Source: Cytophagaceae bacterium UBA6715 (lineage in GTDB: Bacteria > Bacteroidota > Bacteroidia > Cytophagales > Spirosomataceae). Taken from it: DNA of 45,303 bases. The notes beneath the pieces were generated by a model. That model did no database searches and was not told where the DNA came from. It saw only the letters and a list, made by a program, of their open reading frames with translations. The first letter of the stretch is position 1. The number at the start of each line of letters is the position of its first letter. The translations under genes were made by a program, and so were the position numbers. This document shows positions 16,262 to 24,807 of this stretch, one piece after another. The stretch lies in the NCBI GenBank assembly GCA_002454335.1, contig DKIP01000013.1, positions 991 through 46,293 of the forward strand. Reading direction: 5' to 3'.

Positions 16262-18496
16262 TTACAAATTAAGCCAATAATTCAATTTTAACACGATAGC
16301 CCGGTTACGAATTTGCATAATCTCAGGGAAATAATTGTCGGTATACACCAAAAACAAATCCGAAGCCGGCTTATAACGCCATTGAAGACGCGCATTTAAA
16401 TTAATGTTATTTGTCTGCTGATTCAACTGAAAAAAGGTTGCGAAAAACAACTTATTTGAAAAGGTGATATCAATCTTAGGTCGAATGATCCAAAACTGAG
16501 ATGATACTTTTTTCGCAAGCATCTTTTCTGTGCCCGGAATTTCCACATCTTGAATATCGTTGTAATCGACGGCCACAGAGACACTACCGTAGGGTTGGAA
16601 TCGATAACCAATATCAGCTGTTAAACCCGTGCGCCAACCATTTCCAAAATACCCACCAAAACGGGAGGTTAATGCATACGTAAATAGCTTGATGGGAGAT
16701 GATCCATAACGCACATTCACCGCATACCAATCGTGCTCGGTTCCCCTTTTTAAAGCCGTATTCCCCATTCTTGTCGCATCAAAATCATACAATAATTTGA
16801 CAAAATCATAGGACAGATACAAACCAAATGTCGACCGATCCTTCATGGTTCCGTCATAGGCCACGTAAGTCGTATTGTCCGTATAAGTTCCCTGATTATT
16901 CCAGTACGACATGGACATCAACTTCAAACTGGTATAAAAGAGATTGGTATTTTTGTTTTTAGGATAAAATATTTTCGCTGCCTCCGGTTGAATTTGGAGG
17001 TAATTGATTCGAGGCACATAGCCCACTTCGGGATTGTAATGCTCTCCTACCCACTGTTCTTTAATAGAAAAAGCCCAATGATTGTCCGCATAAGCTAAAG
17101 ACGCAGCCTGAGAAAAATCATTTCCTTGGTTCAATGGACTAATCGTTTTGGCAAAAAATGCGGATCCCGTCCAAAAATTATCTTTTGAAGCTAAGTTATA
17201 CTCAAAACCGACATCCCGATTAAAGGGTTGGAAACCATTAGCTTTCTGTAAATCCGAATCAATAAAAGACTCTTTATTAACCATGTATATACCTATATTG
17301 GAACGGGCGAAGAGTTTTCGCTGTAAGGCTAACATCGAATAATTCTGTGTAGGCACTCCTTTAGCATCTATGCGCTGCGTTTGCACATTCAAGGCACCAA
17401 TCCGCCAATCCGGATTCAACTTTCCACTCACCCGAGCTCCATAGGTAATAGGAGTTTGCTCATAGATTCCCGTCTTGGCATTCAATGCCAAACCAATGCG
17501 ACGCGAGAAAAATGGCCGAATGTTATCGGTCCCAAAGCCATCAAACAAATCCGAGTTCTCGATAAAAAACTGACGTTTTTCTGGGTAAAATAATTCAAAT
17601 CGATCTAAGTTGGTTTGTTGGCGATCCACATCCACCTGCGAAAAATCCGGATTCAAGGTCATATCCAAGTTCAAACCCGAATTGATTGCCACTTTGATAT
17701 CCCCACCTAGTTGATTACGGAAGGCAGCTGGATCCTGAGACTCATAATTAGAAGTAAGCCCCGAAAGTCCGTAAGGAATAATGGATATATTCTTTTTAGG
17801 TGCAGGTGGTGGAGTTTCCCAGACCAAAACACCTGCATAGGCTAAAGAAGCCGTAGGAAATTGTCGGGGAACAGGTGCCCAGGCCGATTTCTCTTTGGCC
17901 TTCAAATCGTAACGAGAGAAGTTGATGCCCCAGCGTTTGATATTATCCTTATAGCGAATGGACTTAAAAGGAATAGCCGCTTCAAAAATCCAAGAATCAC
18001 GTTTATAGGTCGTGGCAGATTCCCACTTATTGTCCCAGTTGAGATTAACTTTGGCCCCTTCCGACATCTGTCCGTCCCATTGCGCACCGGCAGCATTCGC
18101 ACCAAACGCGAAACCCGTTGTCTTGTCCTCAAAGGTATCGATGAAGACCAAAAAATTATCATTCACCCCAAAGGAGAAATCGCGTTTCATGGATTCCACC
18201 ACAAAGGCTCCGGGTTCCTTTAAAAAACACTCGGCAGAAATGTAGATGTATTTATCGTCATAAGACATTTTCACATCCGTACGCACTTGGGCACACAAAG
18301 AATCGAAAGGATTACACATCATAAAATCGCTGACCGCCGCGGCGTCAAACCAGGCTTGCTCATTCAAAACACCGTCAATCACAACTTTACCAGTTGTTTT
18401 TTGAATGTGCATTTGAAATTTGTCATTGATTTTCTGTGCTTGAATTGTTGGAATCAAACAACTCAGGAAACACAGGATGAGAAAAATTCTTTTCAT
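16262..18496 (-). CDS. DUF5916 outer-membrane protein with CBM9-like N-terminal domain
   Basis: A 744-residue protein. Signal peptide at 1-20. Residues about 35-220 (VIDGVLNEQAWFDAAAV ... DDKYIYISAECF) are a CBM9/DOMON-like beta sandwich. The remainder is a DUF5916 region of alternating hydrophobic strands with many aromatic residues, ending VLKLNYWLNL, as expected for an outer-membrane beta-barrel. Family members are common in Bacteroidota and have no settled function; carbohydrate or heme binding by the N-terminal domain is possible. It has its own promoter box (18520-18527) and leads the operon with DUF2911. Confidence 0.9.
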   Translation of the reverse strand: MKRIFLILCFLSCLIPTIQAQKINDKFQMHIQKTTGKVVIDGVLNEQAWFDAAAVSDFMMCNPFDSLCAQVRTDVKMSYDDKYIYISAECFLKEPGAFVVESMKRDFSFGVNDNFLVFIDTFEDKTTGFAFGANAAGAQWDGQMSEGAKVNLNWDNKWESATTYKRDSWIFEAAIPFKSIRYKDNIKRWGINFSRYDLKAKEKSAWAPVPRQFPTASLAYAGVLVWETPPPAPKKNISIIPYGLSGLTSNYESQDPAAFRNQLGGDIKVAINSGLNLDMTLNPDFSQVDVDRQQTNLDRFELFYPEKRQFFIENSDLFDGFGTDNIRPFFSRRIGLALNAKTGIYEQTPITYGARVSGKLNPDWRIGALNVQTQRIDAKGVPTQNYSMLALQRKLFARSNIGIYMVNKESFIDSDLQKANGFQPFNRDVGFEYNLASKDNFWTGSAFFAKTISPLNQGNDFSQAASLAYADNHWAFSIKEQWVGEHYNPEVGYVPRINYLQIQPEAAKIFYPKNKNTNLFYTSLKLMSMSYWNNQGTYTDNTTYVAYDGTMKDRSTFGLYLSYDFVKLLYDFDATRMGNTALKRGTEHDWYAVNVRYGSSPIKLFTYALTSRFGGYFGNGWRTGLTADIGYRFQPYGSVSVAVDYNDIQDVEIPGTEKMLAKKVSSQFWIIRPKIDITFSNKLFFATFFQLNQQTNNINLNARLQWRYKPASDLFLVYTDNYFPEIMQIRNRAIVLKLNYWLNL

Positions 18497-18519
18497 ACTC
18501 GTTTAAATAGGTTAACAAA

Positions 18520-18527
18520 CAAAGGTA
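18520..18527 (-). promoter_or_regulatory. -7 promoter box (TACCTTTG) for the DUF5916 operon
   Basis: CAAAGGTA on the plus strand is an exact minus-strand TAnnTTTG, 23 bases before the DUF5916 ATG. No clear -33 element is seen. Confidence 0.6.
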
Positions 18528-18546
18528 AGTTATTTTTACCTGGGAC

Positions 18547-18577
18547 TTGTGGGTCTTATAGGGCTTGATTATTTTTG
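18547..18577 (+). promoter_or_regulatory. Bacteroidota-type promoter for the YebC/PmpR gene
   Basis: TTG at 18547-18549 and TATTTTTG at 18570-18577 are separated by 20 bases, the expected -33/-7 spacing. The ATG lies 26 bases after the -7 box. Confidence 0.72.
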
Positions 18578-18603
18578 CATCAAAATTTAAAAACCGTTAA
18601 CGC

Positions 18604-19320
18604 ATGGGAAGAGCATTTGAATTCCGAAAAGCACGTAAATTCAAGAGATGGGGGCAGATGGCCAAGACCTTTACTAAAATTGGCAAAGATATTGTCATTG
18701 CTGTAAAAGCAGGAGGTGGAGACCCTTCATCAAATTCACGTTTAAGAGCCATCATTCAGAATGCGAAGGCGGTGAATATGCCAAAGGAAAACGTAGAACG
18801 TGCGATTAAACGGGCTACGTCCAAAGATCAAGAGGACTACAAGGAGATTGTGTACGAAGGATATGCCCAGCATGGCATCGCCATTTTGGTTGAAACTACC
18901 ACAGATAACATCAATCGTACCGTTGCCAATATCCGCTCATCGTTCACGAAATGTGGCGGTTCTTTGGGCACAACGGGGATGTTGGATTTCATCTTTACAC
19001 GCAAATCCGTTTTCAAAATCGCAGCTAAACCGGAAATCGATTTAGAAGAATTGGAATTTGAATTGATCGATTTAGGTGTTGACGAAGTGTTCTTAGATGA
19101 AGAAACAAACCAGATCAATATTTATGGTGAATTCACGGCTTTTGGTGGAATTCAAAAATATTTAGAGAGTCAAGGATATGAATTGTTGGGTGCCGATTTT
19201 GAGCGTATTCCAAATGAAACAAAGGAGTTATCTGATGAGCAAGTCGCGGATGTAGAAAAACTCATCGAGCGTCTGGAGGAAGACGACGATGTACAGAACG
19301 TTTACCATAACATGGGATAA
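18604..19320 (+). CDS. YebC/PmpR family DNA-binding regulator / translation factor
   Basis: A 238-residue protein of the usual YebC length. The family signature is clear: GRAFEFRKARKFKRWGQMAKTFTKIGKDI at the start, then AVKAGGGDPSSNSRLRAIIQNAKAVNMPKENVERAIKRA, and GGSLGTTGMLDFIF in the middle domain. Members are reported both as transcriptional regulators and as factors that help ribosomes at difficult (for example proline-rich) stretches. It is monocistronic with a good promoter and strong terminator. The first residues read MGRAFEFRKARKFKRW rather than the common MAGHSKWANIKHRK, a Bacteroidota variant. Confidence 0.95.
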   Translation: MGRAFEFRKARKFKRWGQMAKTFTKIGKDIVIAVKAGGGDPSSNSRLRAIIQNAKAVNMPKENVERAIKRATSKDQEDYKEIVYEGYAQHGIAILVETTTDNINRTVANIRSSFTKCGGSLGTTGMLDFIFTRKSVFKIAAKPEIDLEELEFELIDLGVDEVFLDEETNQINIYGEFTAFGGIQKYLESQGYELLGADFERIPNETKELSDEQVADVEKLIERLEEDDDVQNVYHNMG

Positions 19321-19321
19321 T

Positions 19322-19351
19322 AAAAAAAGGCCAGTTTCCTGGCCTTTTTTT
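19322..19351 (+). terminator. Intrinsic terminator of yebC, also usable from the minus strand
   Basis: An 11-bp stem including GGCCAG/CTGGCC with a TTTC loop, A-run on one side and T-run on the other. It starts within two bases of the yebC stop codon. The symmetry would also stop transcription arriving from the minus-strand seven-gene operon. Confidence 0.93.
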
Positions 19352-19392
19352 ATATATTCTAATTGCGAATAGGAAAACGATTATTCCCCGCG

Positions 19393-19427
19393 TAGCTTTG
19401 GCAAACCTCTAAGGATTGCCAAAGCTA
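19393..19427. repeat. 35-base palindromic repeat, copy 1
   Basis: Arms TAGCTTTGGCAA and TTGCCAAAGCTA (12 bp, perfect) enclose A-CCT-CTA-AGG-A, where CCT and AGG can extend the stem past an A-A mismatch. A second copy is at 34445-34479 with 30 of 35 positions identical. No T tract follows on either strand, so it is not a normal terminator. It lies between the convergent yebC and NUDIX-regulator genes, 28 bases past the stop of the latter. Confidence 0.8.
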
Positions 19428-19455
19428 AGGAGCCACGATCGACCCTAAAGCAATT

Positions 19456-20157
19456 CTATGTTTTAAGGCGATATAAATATGGTGCCTTATGCGCCCCACC
19501 CGTATACTTCTTCTCAATCCGCTCTAAAATATCCAAGCTTAATATCTTCCGTTGAAAATTCGTCCGAACCAAGCGTTTGCCTAAGATTGTTTCGTAAACC
19601 ACTTGTAATTCAGACATGGTAAAAGTGTCTCCAAGCAATTCAAAAGCAACTAGTTTTTCATCTAAACTACGTCGCAAAGACTCAAGCGCCTTGAGAACAA
19701 TTCGATTATGATCTAAGAATAATTTGGGCAAAGCGCTAACATCCATCCATTCGGAAGCGTCTGAAACCCCTGATGGATTCACCACTACTTTCGAATAGTC
19801 AACCAAAGCATAATACCCAATCGTAATAAATCGCTGATCGACAAAATCTAATTTTTCAACCGCACCACCCATCGCTGCATTGACATCCCGATGCTCATCT
19901 ACGGCTCTGTAATTTCTAGCTAAATCCCCAAAGGTATAAAACTGCTCTAAATAGATGTCCTTCAAACCTGTTCGTTCTTCCAAAATCCGTGCCGCCGCTT
20001 GGTCCACATCCTCTTCAAACCCAACAAATCCACCTGCCAAGGCCCATACAGGACTCTTTTTAAATTTCAACAAGAGAACCTTTAATTGATTTTCATGAAA
20101 ACCAAATATCACACAGTCTACAGAAATACTTGGCAGATATTGCGTTTCTAAACCCAT
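19456..20157 (-). CDS. NUDIX-domain transcriptional regulator (NrtR/AraR-like)
   Basis: A 233-residue protein: NUDIX-fold domain (about 8-145) and a C-terminal winged-helix domain (about 150-233, with SELQVVYETILGKRLVRTNFQRKIL). The NUDIX box reads GGFVGFEEDVDQAAARILEERTGL; compared with REUXEEXGU, two of the catalytic glutamates are replaced (RILEERTGL), so hydrolysis is probably lost and the fold used to sense a ligand. Known relatives sense ADP-ribose (NrtR) or L-arabinose (Bacteroides AraR). It is last in a seven-gene run, its ATG abutting the SGNH stop codon, next to a Gfo/Idh/MocA gene, so a sugar-type effector is possible. Confidence 0.85.
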   Translation of the reverse strand: MGLETQYLPSISVDCVIFGFHENQLKVLLLKFKKSPVWALAGGFVGFEEDVDQAAARILEERTGLKDIYLEQFYTFGDLARNYRAVDEHRDVNAAMGGAVEKLDFVDQRFITIGYYALVDYSKVVVNPSGVSDASEWMDVSALPKLFLDHNRIVLKALESLRRSLDEKLVAFELLGDTFTMSELQVVYETILGKRLVRTNFQRKILSLDILERIEKKYTGGAHKAPYLYRLKT

Positions 20158-20799
20158 TTACTTAATGTTTTTGATCATAAAATCCTGAATCTGCTTTGCG
20201 AAAATAGCGTAGCCTTTTTCATTTAAATGCAGTTTATCTGCCACAAAAATATCTTGCATCAAAGTCCCATCTGCCAAATAAAATGGGCTATGCATATCGA
20301 TAAAATAATCACCTTTAGCCTTAATCAAGGCATTTAATTCCTTTTGCTTTTCGACCAATGCCGTACGCGCCAAGCTGGGTCTTGCTGCTACGAAAACAAG
20401 TTTCGCCCCCGGAACTTGCTTAGCCAAACGTGCCTTGAATTCATCGTATTCAGCCGCAATCGCCTGAGGCAATTTTCCCTTCGCTAAATCATTATCCCCT
20501 TCATACATAATCACCCATTTCGGCTGGTACTTCACCACCATCCGATCAAAATAATACAAGGCATCCGCTAAAGTTGACCCACCAAATCCCCGATTAAACG
20601 CAGACGGCATGCCCTTCATGTCGGCATCAAATGACTTCCACAATCGAAAGCTTGAACTCCCGATAAACAACACCTGGCCTTTGGCCGGCATAGCTAAGGA
20701 ATCTTGTTTTTCATAGCCCAAAATCTCTTTTTCAAAAGGATTTTGTGCCAACAAATTCGTGCTTACAAAAAGCAAAAAAGCAATAATGATCTTATTCAT
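20158..20799 (-). CDS. SGNH/GDSL-type esterase, exported
   Basis: A 213-residue protein with signal peptide MNKIIIAFLLFVSTNLLAQ. SGNH blocks are present: VLFIGSSSFRLW (block I, a GSS variant of GDS, nucleophile about S49), GFGGST (block II glycine), EGDNDLAKG (block III Asn103), and DKLHLNEKGY (D188 and H191). It should act in the periplasm on acyl or acetyl esters, for example on sugars. It overlaps the upstream oxidoreductase gene by 8 bases and abuts the regulator gene, indicating coupled translation. Confidence 0.88.
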   Translation of the reverse strand: MNKIIIAFLLFVSTNLLAQNPFEKEILGYEKQDSLAMPAKGQVLFIGSSSFRLWKSFDADMKGMPSAFNRGFGGSTLADALYYFDRMVVKYQPKWVIMYEGDNDLAKGKLPQAIAAEYDEFKARLAKQVPGAKLVFVAARPSLARTALVEKQKELNALIKAKGDYFIDMHSPFYLADGTLMQDIFVADKLHLNEKGYAIFAKQIQDFMIKNIK

Positions 20800-21787
20800 T
20801 TGGATAGGTTAAACCGATTTGAGTACGTATTTCATCTAATAATCCCATCAATTCTTGGCTGAACTGATGAGACATCCAAGCATTTTCGGTCCGACCCGCC
20901 CACAAGTCTTCCTGCACCGCATCCGCCTCATAACTGTAGCCCCAACCTTTGCGTTCCGTTTCAAAGACCGTTTCCTCGCCATTGTAAATGGTCAGCGTCA
21001 TTCCCTTCGTTTCATGGAAACGTGGATGCATGTAAATCTTCCCCAATGTTCCATAAACCGTACAAGTCGTATCCGTTTGCGCCGCGAATGTCGAGAACAA
21101 ACTCGCTGTCGCACCCGAAGCATATTTCGTGGCTATCGAACAATTCATATCCACACCCGAAGGCGCCATCACGCCCGTCGCCTTCATTTCCAGCGGTTGG
21201 CCCAACAATAATTTCGAGATAAATAAAGGGTAAATGCCTATGTCCAACAAAGATCCACCTGTCAAATGCGGATTAAACCAACGAGCCTCCTCATCGTACT
21301 CGGCTTTGAAACCAAAATCTGCTACGACATGTTTGATATCTCCAATCACACCCGAGGCAATGATTTCCTGCAATTTGGCCACCGAGGGATGAAAACGCGT
21401 CCATAAAGCTTCCATCAAGAAGAGCTTTTTCTCACGCGCTTTGGCAATCATCGCATTAACCTGCTTGCTATTAATCGCAAAAGCCTTTTCACATAAAACA
21501 GGGACACCAGCTTCCAAACATAACATCGTATGTTCATAATGCAATCCATGCGGCGAGGCAATGTAAACGACATCAATTTCGCCACTGGCCAACATCGCCT
21601 CATAAGAACCATAGGCTTTCACATCAGCACCGTATGGCGCAGCAAACGCCTCGGCCCGACCTAAATCACGCGATGAGACTGCTGCCAAATAACCGTGTTT
21701 TGCATGAACGAGATCATCCGCAAATTTTGTTGCGATGCCGCCGCATGCCAATATACCCCAACGAATGGGTTTTCCAGTTTGAATCAT
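20792..21787 (-). CDS. Gfo/Idh/MocA family NAD(P)-dependent oxidoreductase
   Basis: A 331-residue protein. The Rossmann domain starts IRWGILACGGIATKFADDL, with YIASPHGLHYEHTMLCLEAGVPVLCEKAF (K101 of the EKP-type motif, here EKA). The C-terminal alpha/beta domain has GGSLLDIGIYPLF. Relatives oxidise or reduce sugars, inositols or dihydrodiols with NAD(P). Closest resemblance by motif is to the dihydrodiol dehydrogenase/glucose-fructose oxidoreductase group. It follows serC by 18 bases and overlaps the SGNH gene. Confidence 0.9.
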   Translation of the reverse strand: MIQTGKPIRWGILACGGIATKFADDLVHAKHGYLAAVSSRDLGRAEAFAAPYGADVKAYGSYEAMLASGEIDVVYIASPHGLHYEHTMLCLEAGVPVLCEKAFAINSKQVNAMIAKAREKKLFLMEALWTRFHPSVAKLQEIIASGVIGDIKHVVADFGFKAEYDEEARWFNPHLTGGSLLDIGIYPLFISKLLLGQPLEMKATGVMAPSGVDMNCSIATKYASGATASLFSTFAAQTDTTCTVYGTLGKIYMHPRFHETKGMTLTIYNGEETVFETERKGWGYSYEADAVQEDLWAGRTENAWMSHQFSQELMGLLDEIRTQIGLTYPNE

Positions 21788-21805
21788 AGGTTTAGACTAT
21801 TGTAC

Positions 21806-22882
21806 TTATAAAGACCCTAATGTAGCAATTAATGCTTGTACTTGCTCCTCATTCACGGCAGGAAAATTCGCAATTCGAATTTGCGTCTCTTTCATCTTGC
21901 CATAACCTGAGCCCAATATCATATCCGATTTCACCTGCACTTGCTTGATGACATCTCCCGCCAATCCCTTGCAATTCAATACCACAACCGTCGCTGAACG
22001 ATGGTTCGGGTTCTCGACAAAGATTTCGAAATTCGCTGATTTCGAGGCAAAATCGTAAAGTGCTTTGGCTTTACGATCCGTTTCCTTACGCATCACCTCC
22101 ACACCTATTTTATTGAAATCTTCCGCCACTTTCCCCAACACATAAATCCCCATCACGTTTGGCGTTTCTGGCGTTTCAAATTTCTTGTAATTTTCCCAAA
22201 GACTTGGCAAGGAATGATATGTCCCCACGATGCCTTCGTGCAATTTCATCCGCTCGGATTTCTCAAGCATCTTTTCATTGGCCAACCAAACGCCTAAACC
22301 AGCAGGCATTCCAAAGGCTTTTTGCACAGAAAACATCGCCGAATCAACTAAATTGAAATCCAAATTCGCATACGGTGCAGATGACACCATATCCACAATC
22401 ATCAATTTATCTTTGTTGGCCTTCTTGATTTTATGGATCTCAGCCGCCTTCATTTGAACACCTGAACTTGTTTCGTTCGCCGTGCAACAAATCAATTCCG
22501 CATATTCAGGCACCTCCACTTCGGCCGCATCGAAACCCTCGCCAAAAGGCTTATGCATCGCATGCGCAAACTTGTGAAGTTCTTTAGAGAAATCGTAAAA
22601 CTTCTTGGAGAATGAGCCATTCACTAGGTGAAAACTTTCATGCTCCACCGTATTCATAATCGCACGCTCCCAGATTTCCGTCGCAGAACCCGTAAACAAA
22701 ACTGCAGTTTCCTTTGGCAATCCAAACAAAACACGCAATTGCTCATCAGCATGCTGATATATCTTACGAAATGCCGCCGAACGATGGGAAATGGAACCAA
22801 TGTTTTGGCGAAAAGCCTCCGCATAATGTGCCTCTACCGTAGGAAATAAAGCTGCCGGACCTGGGGTAAAAAATGTGCTCAT
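21806..22882 (-). CDS. serC: Phosphoserine aminotransferase (class V aminotransferase)
   Basis: A 358-residue protein, normal SerC length. The start FFTPGPAALFP and NIGSISHRSAAF match the substrate-binding N-terminus of the family. D164 (IVDMVSSAP) and the PLP lysine K188 (FSVQKAFGMPAGLGVWL) are conserved. It converts 3-phosphohydroxypyruvate and glutamate to phosphoserine. Sequence alone could also fit an alanine-glyoxylate-type enzyme, but the gene begins 2 bases after the serB-serA fusion, which strongly supports SerC. Confidence 0.88.
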   Translation of the reverse strand: MSTFFTPGPAALFPTVEAHYAEAFRQNIGSISHRSAAFRKIYQHADEQLRVLFGLPKETAVLFTGSATEIWERAIMNTVEHESFHLVNGSFSKKFYDFSKELHKFAHAMHKPFGEGFDAAEVEVPEYAELICCTANETSSGVQMKAAEIHKIKKANKDKLMIVDMVSSAPYANLDFNLVDSAMFSVQKAFGMPAGLGVWLANEKMLEKSERMKLHEGIVGTYHSLPSLWENYKKFETPETPNVMGIYVLGKVAEDFNKIGVEVMRKETDRKAKALYDFASKSANFEIFVENPNHRSATVVVLNCKGLAGDVIKQVQVKSDMILGSGYGKMKETQIRIANFPAVNEEQVQALIATLGSL

Positions 22883-22884
22883 AA

Positions 22885-24804
22885 TTAATATAACATTCTA
22901 AATTTGATCGTATTGTCGATCAATTTCAATTCATTCACGATATCCTCCGCGTATTCCTTCGCCACATCCGTAATCACATAACCCGTCTTCTCCGTCGTTT
23001 TCAAATACTGACCGATGATGTTAACATGGTATTTCGCAAACACATTATTAATCTGTGCCAAAATTCCCGGAACATTGTGGTGAATGTGCAATAATCGGTG
23101 GGCATTTTCCAAAGGAGGCAATTGCAATTCTGGGAAATTCACCGAACCATACGTGCTACCATTGTTCATAAATTGCAACAACTTATTCGGTACAAATTCG
23201 CCAATATTCGCTTGTGCTTCTTCTGTACTTCCACCAATATGCGGCGTCAAAATAACATTCGGCAAACCACGTAATTCATTGATAAATTCCTCATCGTTCG
23301 TTTTTGGCTCATAAGGGAATACATCAACTGCTGTTCCCCAAACCTTACCCGATTTAATGGCGTCCACCAAGGCTGGAATTTCAACCACGTGACCACGCGA
23401 AAGATTCAAGAAAATTACGTTGTCCTTCATCCAAGAAAACTCCTCCTTCCCGATGATGTTGGTATTCGATTTCCGACCATCTACGTGCAAGCTCACAAAA
23501 TCTACGGTCGACAATAATTCTTTCATTGAATTACATTTCTTTGCATTACCTAGCGCAAGTTTATCGACGATGTCATAGAAATAGACTTCCATACCCAGCG
23601 CCTCAGCGATCACGGAAATCTGCGTACCAATGTTTCCATAACCGACCAAACCGATTTTCTTACCACGAATTTCAAATGAATTCGTAGCCGATTTATCCCA
23701 AACACCCGCGTGCATTTTGCTTGATTTCTCGAAAATGTTACGCGTTAACATAACCATCAAACCGATCGACAATTCAACCACACTACGTGTATTTGAATAG
23801 GGCGCATTGAAAACAGCGATACCGCGATTCTCACATTCAGCTAAATCGATTTGGTTTGTACCAATACAAAATGCACCCACACACATCAAACGTGAGGCAT
23901 TTGGATGCTCTAAAACTTTTTTCGTCAAGTTTGTTTTCGAGCGTAAACCGATGATGGAAACATCCTTGATTTTTTCAATCAATTCATCCTCGTCCAAAGC
24001 TCCTTTTAACAATTCTACTTGGAAACCTTCTTTGGTAAACAATGAAACAGCCGTTGGGTGAACGTTTTCTAATAACAAAACTTTGATACGCGATTTAGGA
24101 TAAGACTGCGCACGACTTAAGCCATTGATGAATAAAAATTCATCCAAAGATGGTACGACAAAATCCGCCTTATCCGTCACGGCTTTACGCGATACGTTTT
24201 CCGTAAAAGCAAAGAATTTATTCGCTAAACCCGCCTCACGTAATTCATAATCCGTATAGCCATCCCCAATCACAAAAACCTCCCCTTCTAATGCCAAGGA
24301 CTGCAACAAACGAACCTTACCCTTGTCTTGAGACAATAAATTCATATGATCATAGCCCGTAATATTTCCTTCGCTGTCATACGTAAAGGTATTCGCATGC
24401 ACATTTTCAGCCGCGATTCCCATATCGGCAACCACCGGAACGATAAAGTCCTTAAATCCACTCGAAACAATCAAAATACGATCCGCATGCTCACGAATGA
24501 AAGCTTTGTTTCGCTTGAAAGATTCAGATATTTTTCCCTTTAAAAAGGCGATTAATTGATCTACATGTAGTTGATTCGCAGGCAACAAAGCCACACGCTC
24601 CCGAAGCGAATCCGCAAATGAATATTCACCCGTCATTCCCTTATCGGTGATTTCGCGAATTTTGCCAACAATCTCAGCTTGTTTGGGATTTCCTTCTAAG
24701 GCGATGCGCGCGAGCTCATCCAATCCTTCAACTTTCGTAAATGTGCTGTCAAAATCAATGACAATGGTTAATTGCTCAAGCTCTTTGTTAGACATGTTAT
24801 TCAA
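22885..24804 (-). CDS. serA: Bifunctional phosphoserine phosphatase / D-3-phosphoglycerate dehydrogenase with ACT domain
   Basis: A 639-residue fusion. Residues 10-225 are a SerB-type HAD phosphatase: IDFDST (D17, D19), VSSGF (S114-S115) and GDGYTD (D181, D185). After a short linker (about 228-238) comes 3-phosphoglycerate dehydrogenase: LRSKTN, Rossmann GYGNIG (388-393), catalytic SRGHVVE (R470), VDVFPYEP (E499) and LTPHIGGSTEEAQ (H522). Residues about 568-639 form an ACT domain (HNVPGILAQINNVFAKYHVNI), the usual serine feedback site. The protein carries the first and last steps of serine synthesis; SerC, the middle step, is the next gene. ATG 24804 is used; an in-frame ATG at 24795 is an alternative. 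Confidence 0.93.
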   Translation of the reverse strand: MNNMSNKELEQLTIVIDFDSTFTKVEGLDELARIALEGNPKQAEIVGKIREITDKGMTGEYSFADSLRERVALLPANQLHVDQLIAFLKGKISESFKRNKAFIREHADRILIVSSGFKDFIVPVVADMGIAAENVHANTFTYDSEGNITGYDHMNLLSQDKGKVRLLQSLALEGEVFVIGDGYTDYELREAGLANKFFAFTENVSRKAVTDKADFVVPSLDEFLFINGLSRAQSYPKSRIKVLLLENVHPTAVSLFTKEGFQVELLKGALDEDELIEKIKDVSIIGLRSKTNLTKKVLEHPNASRLMCVGAFCIGTNQIDLAECENRGIAVFNAPYSNTRSVVELSIGLMVMLTRNIFEKSSKMHAGVWDKSATNSFEIRGKKIGLVGYGNIGTQISVIAEALGMEVYFYDIVDKLALGNAKKCNSMKELLSTVDFVSLHVDGRKSNTNIIGKEEFSWMKDNVIFLNLSRGHVVEIPALVDAIKSGKVWGTAVDVFPYEPKTNDEEFINELRGLPNVILTPHIGGSTEEAQANIGEFVPNKLLQFMNNGSTYGSVNFPELQLPPLENAHRLLHIHHNVPGILAQINNVFAKYHVNIIGQYLKTTEKTGYVITDVAKEYAEDIVNELKLIDNTIKFRMLY

Positions 24805-24807
24805 TTT

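Noticed and set aside
19393..19427. Reading the palindromic repeat as a Rho-independent terminator
   Set aside because: Neither strand has a T tract after the stem, and yebC already has a strong terminator 40 bases earlier. The second copy also lacks a T tract.
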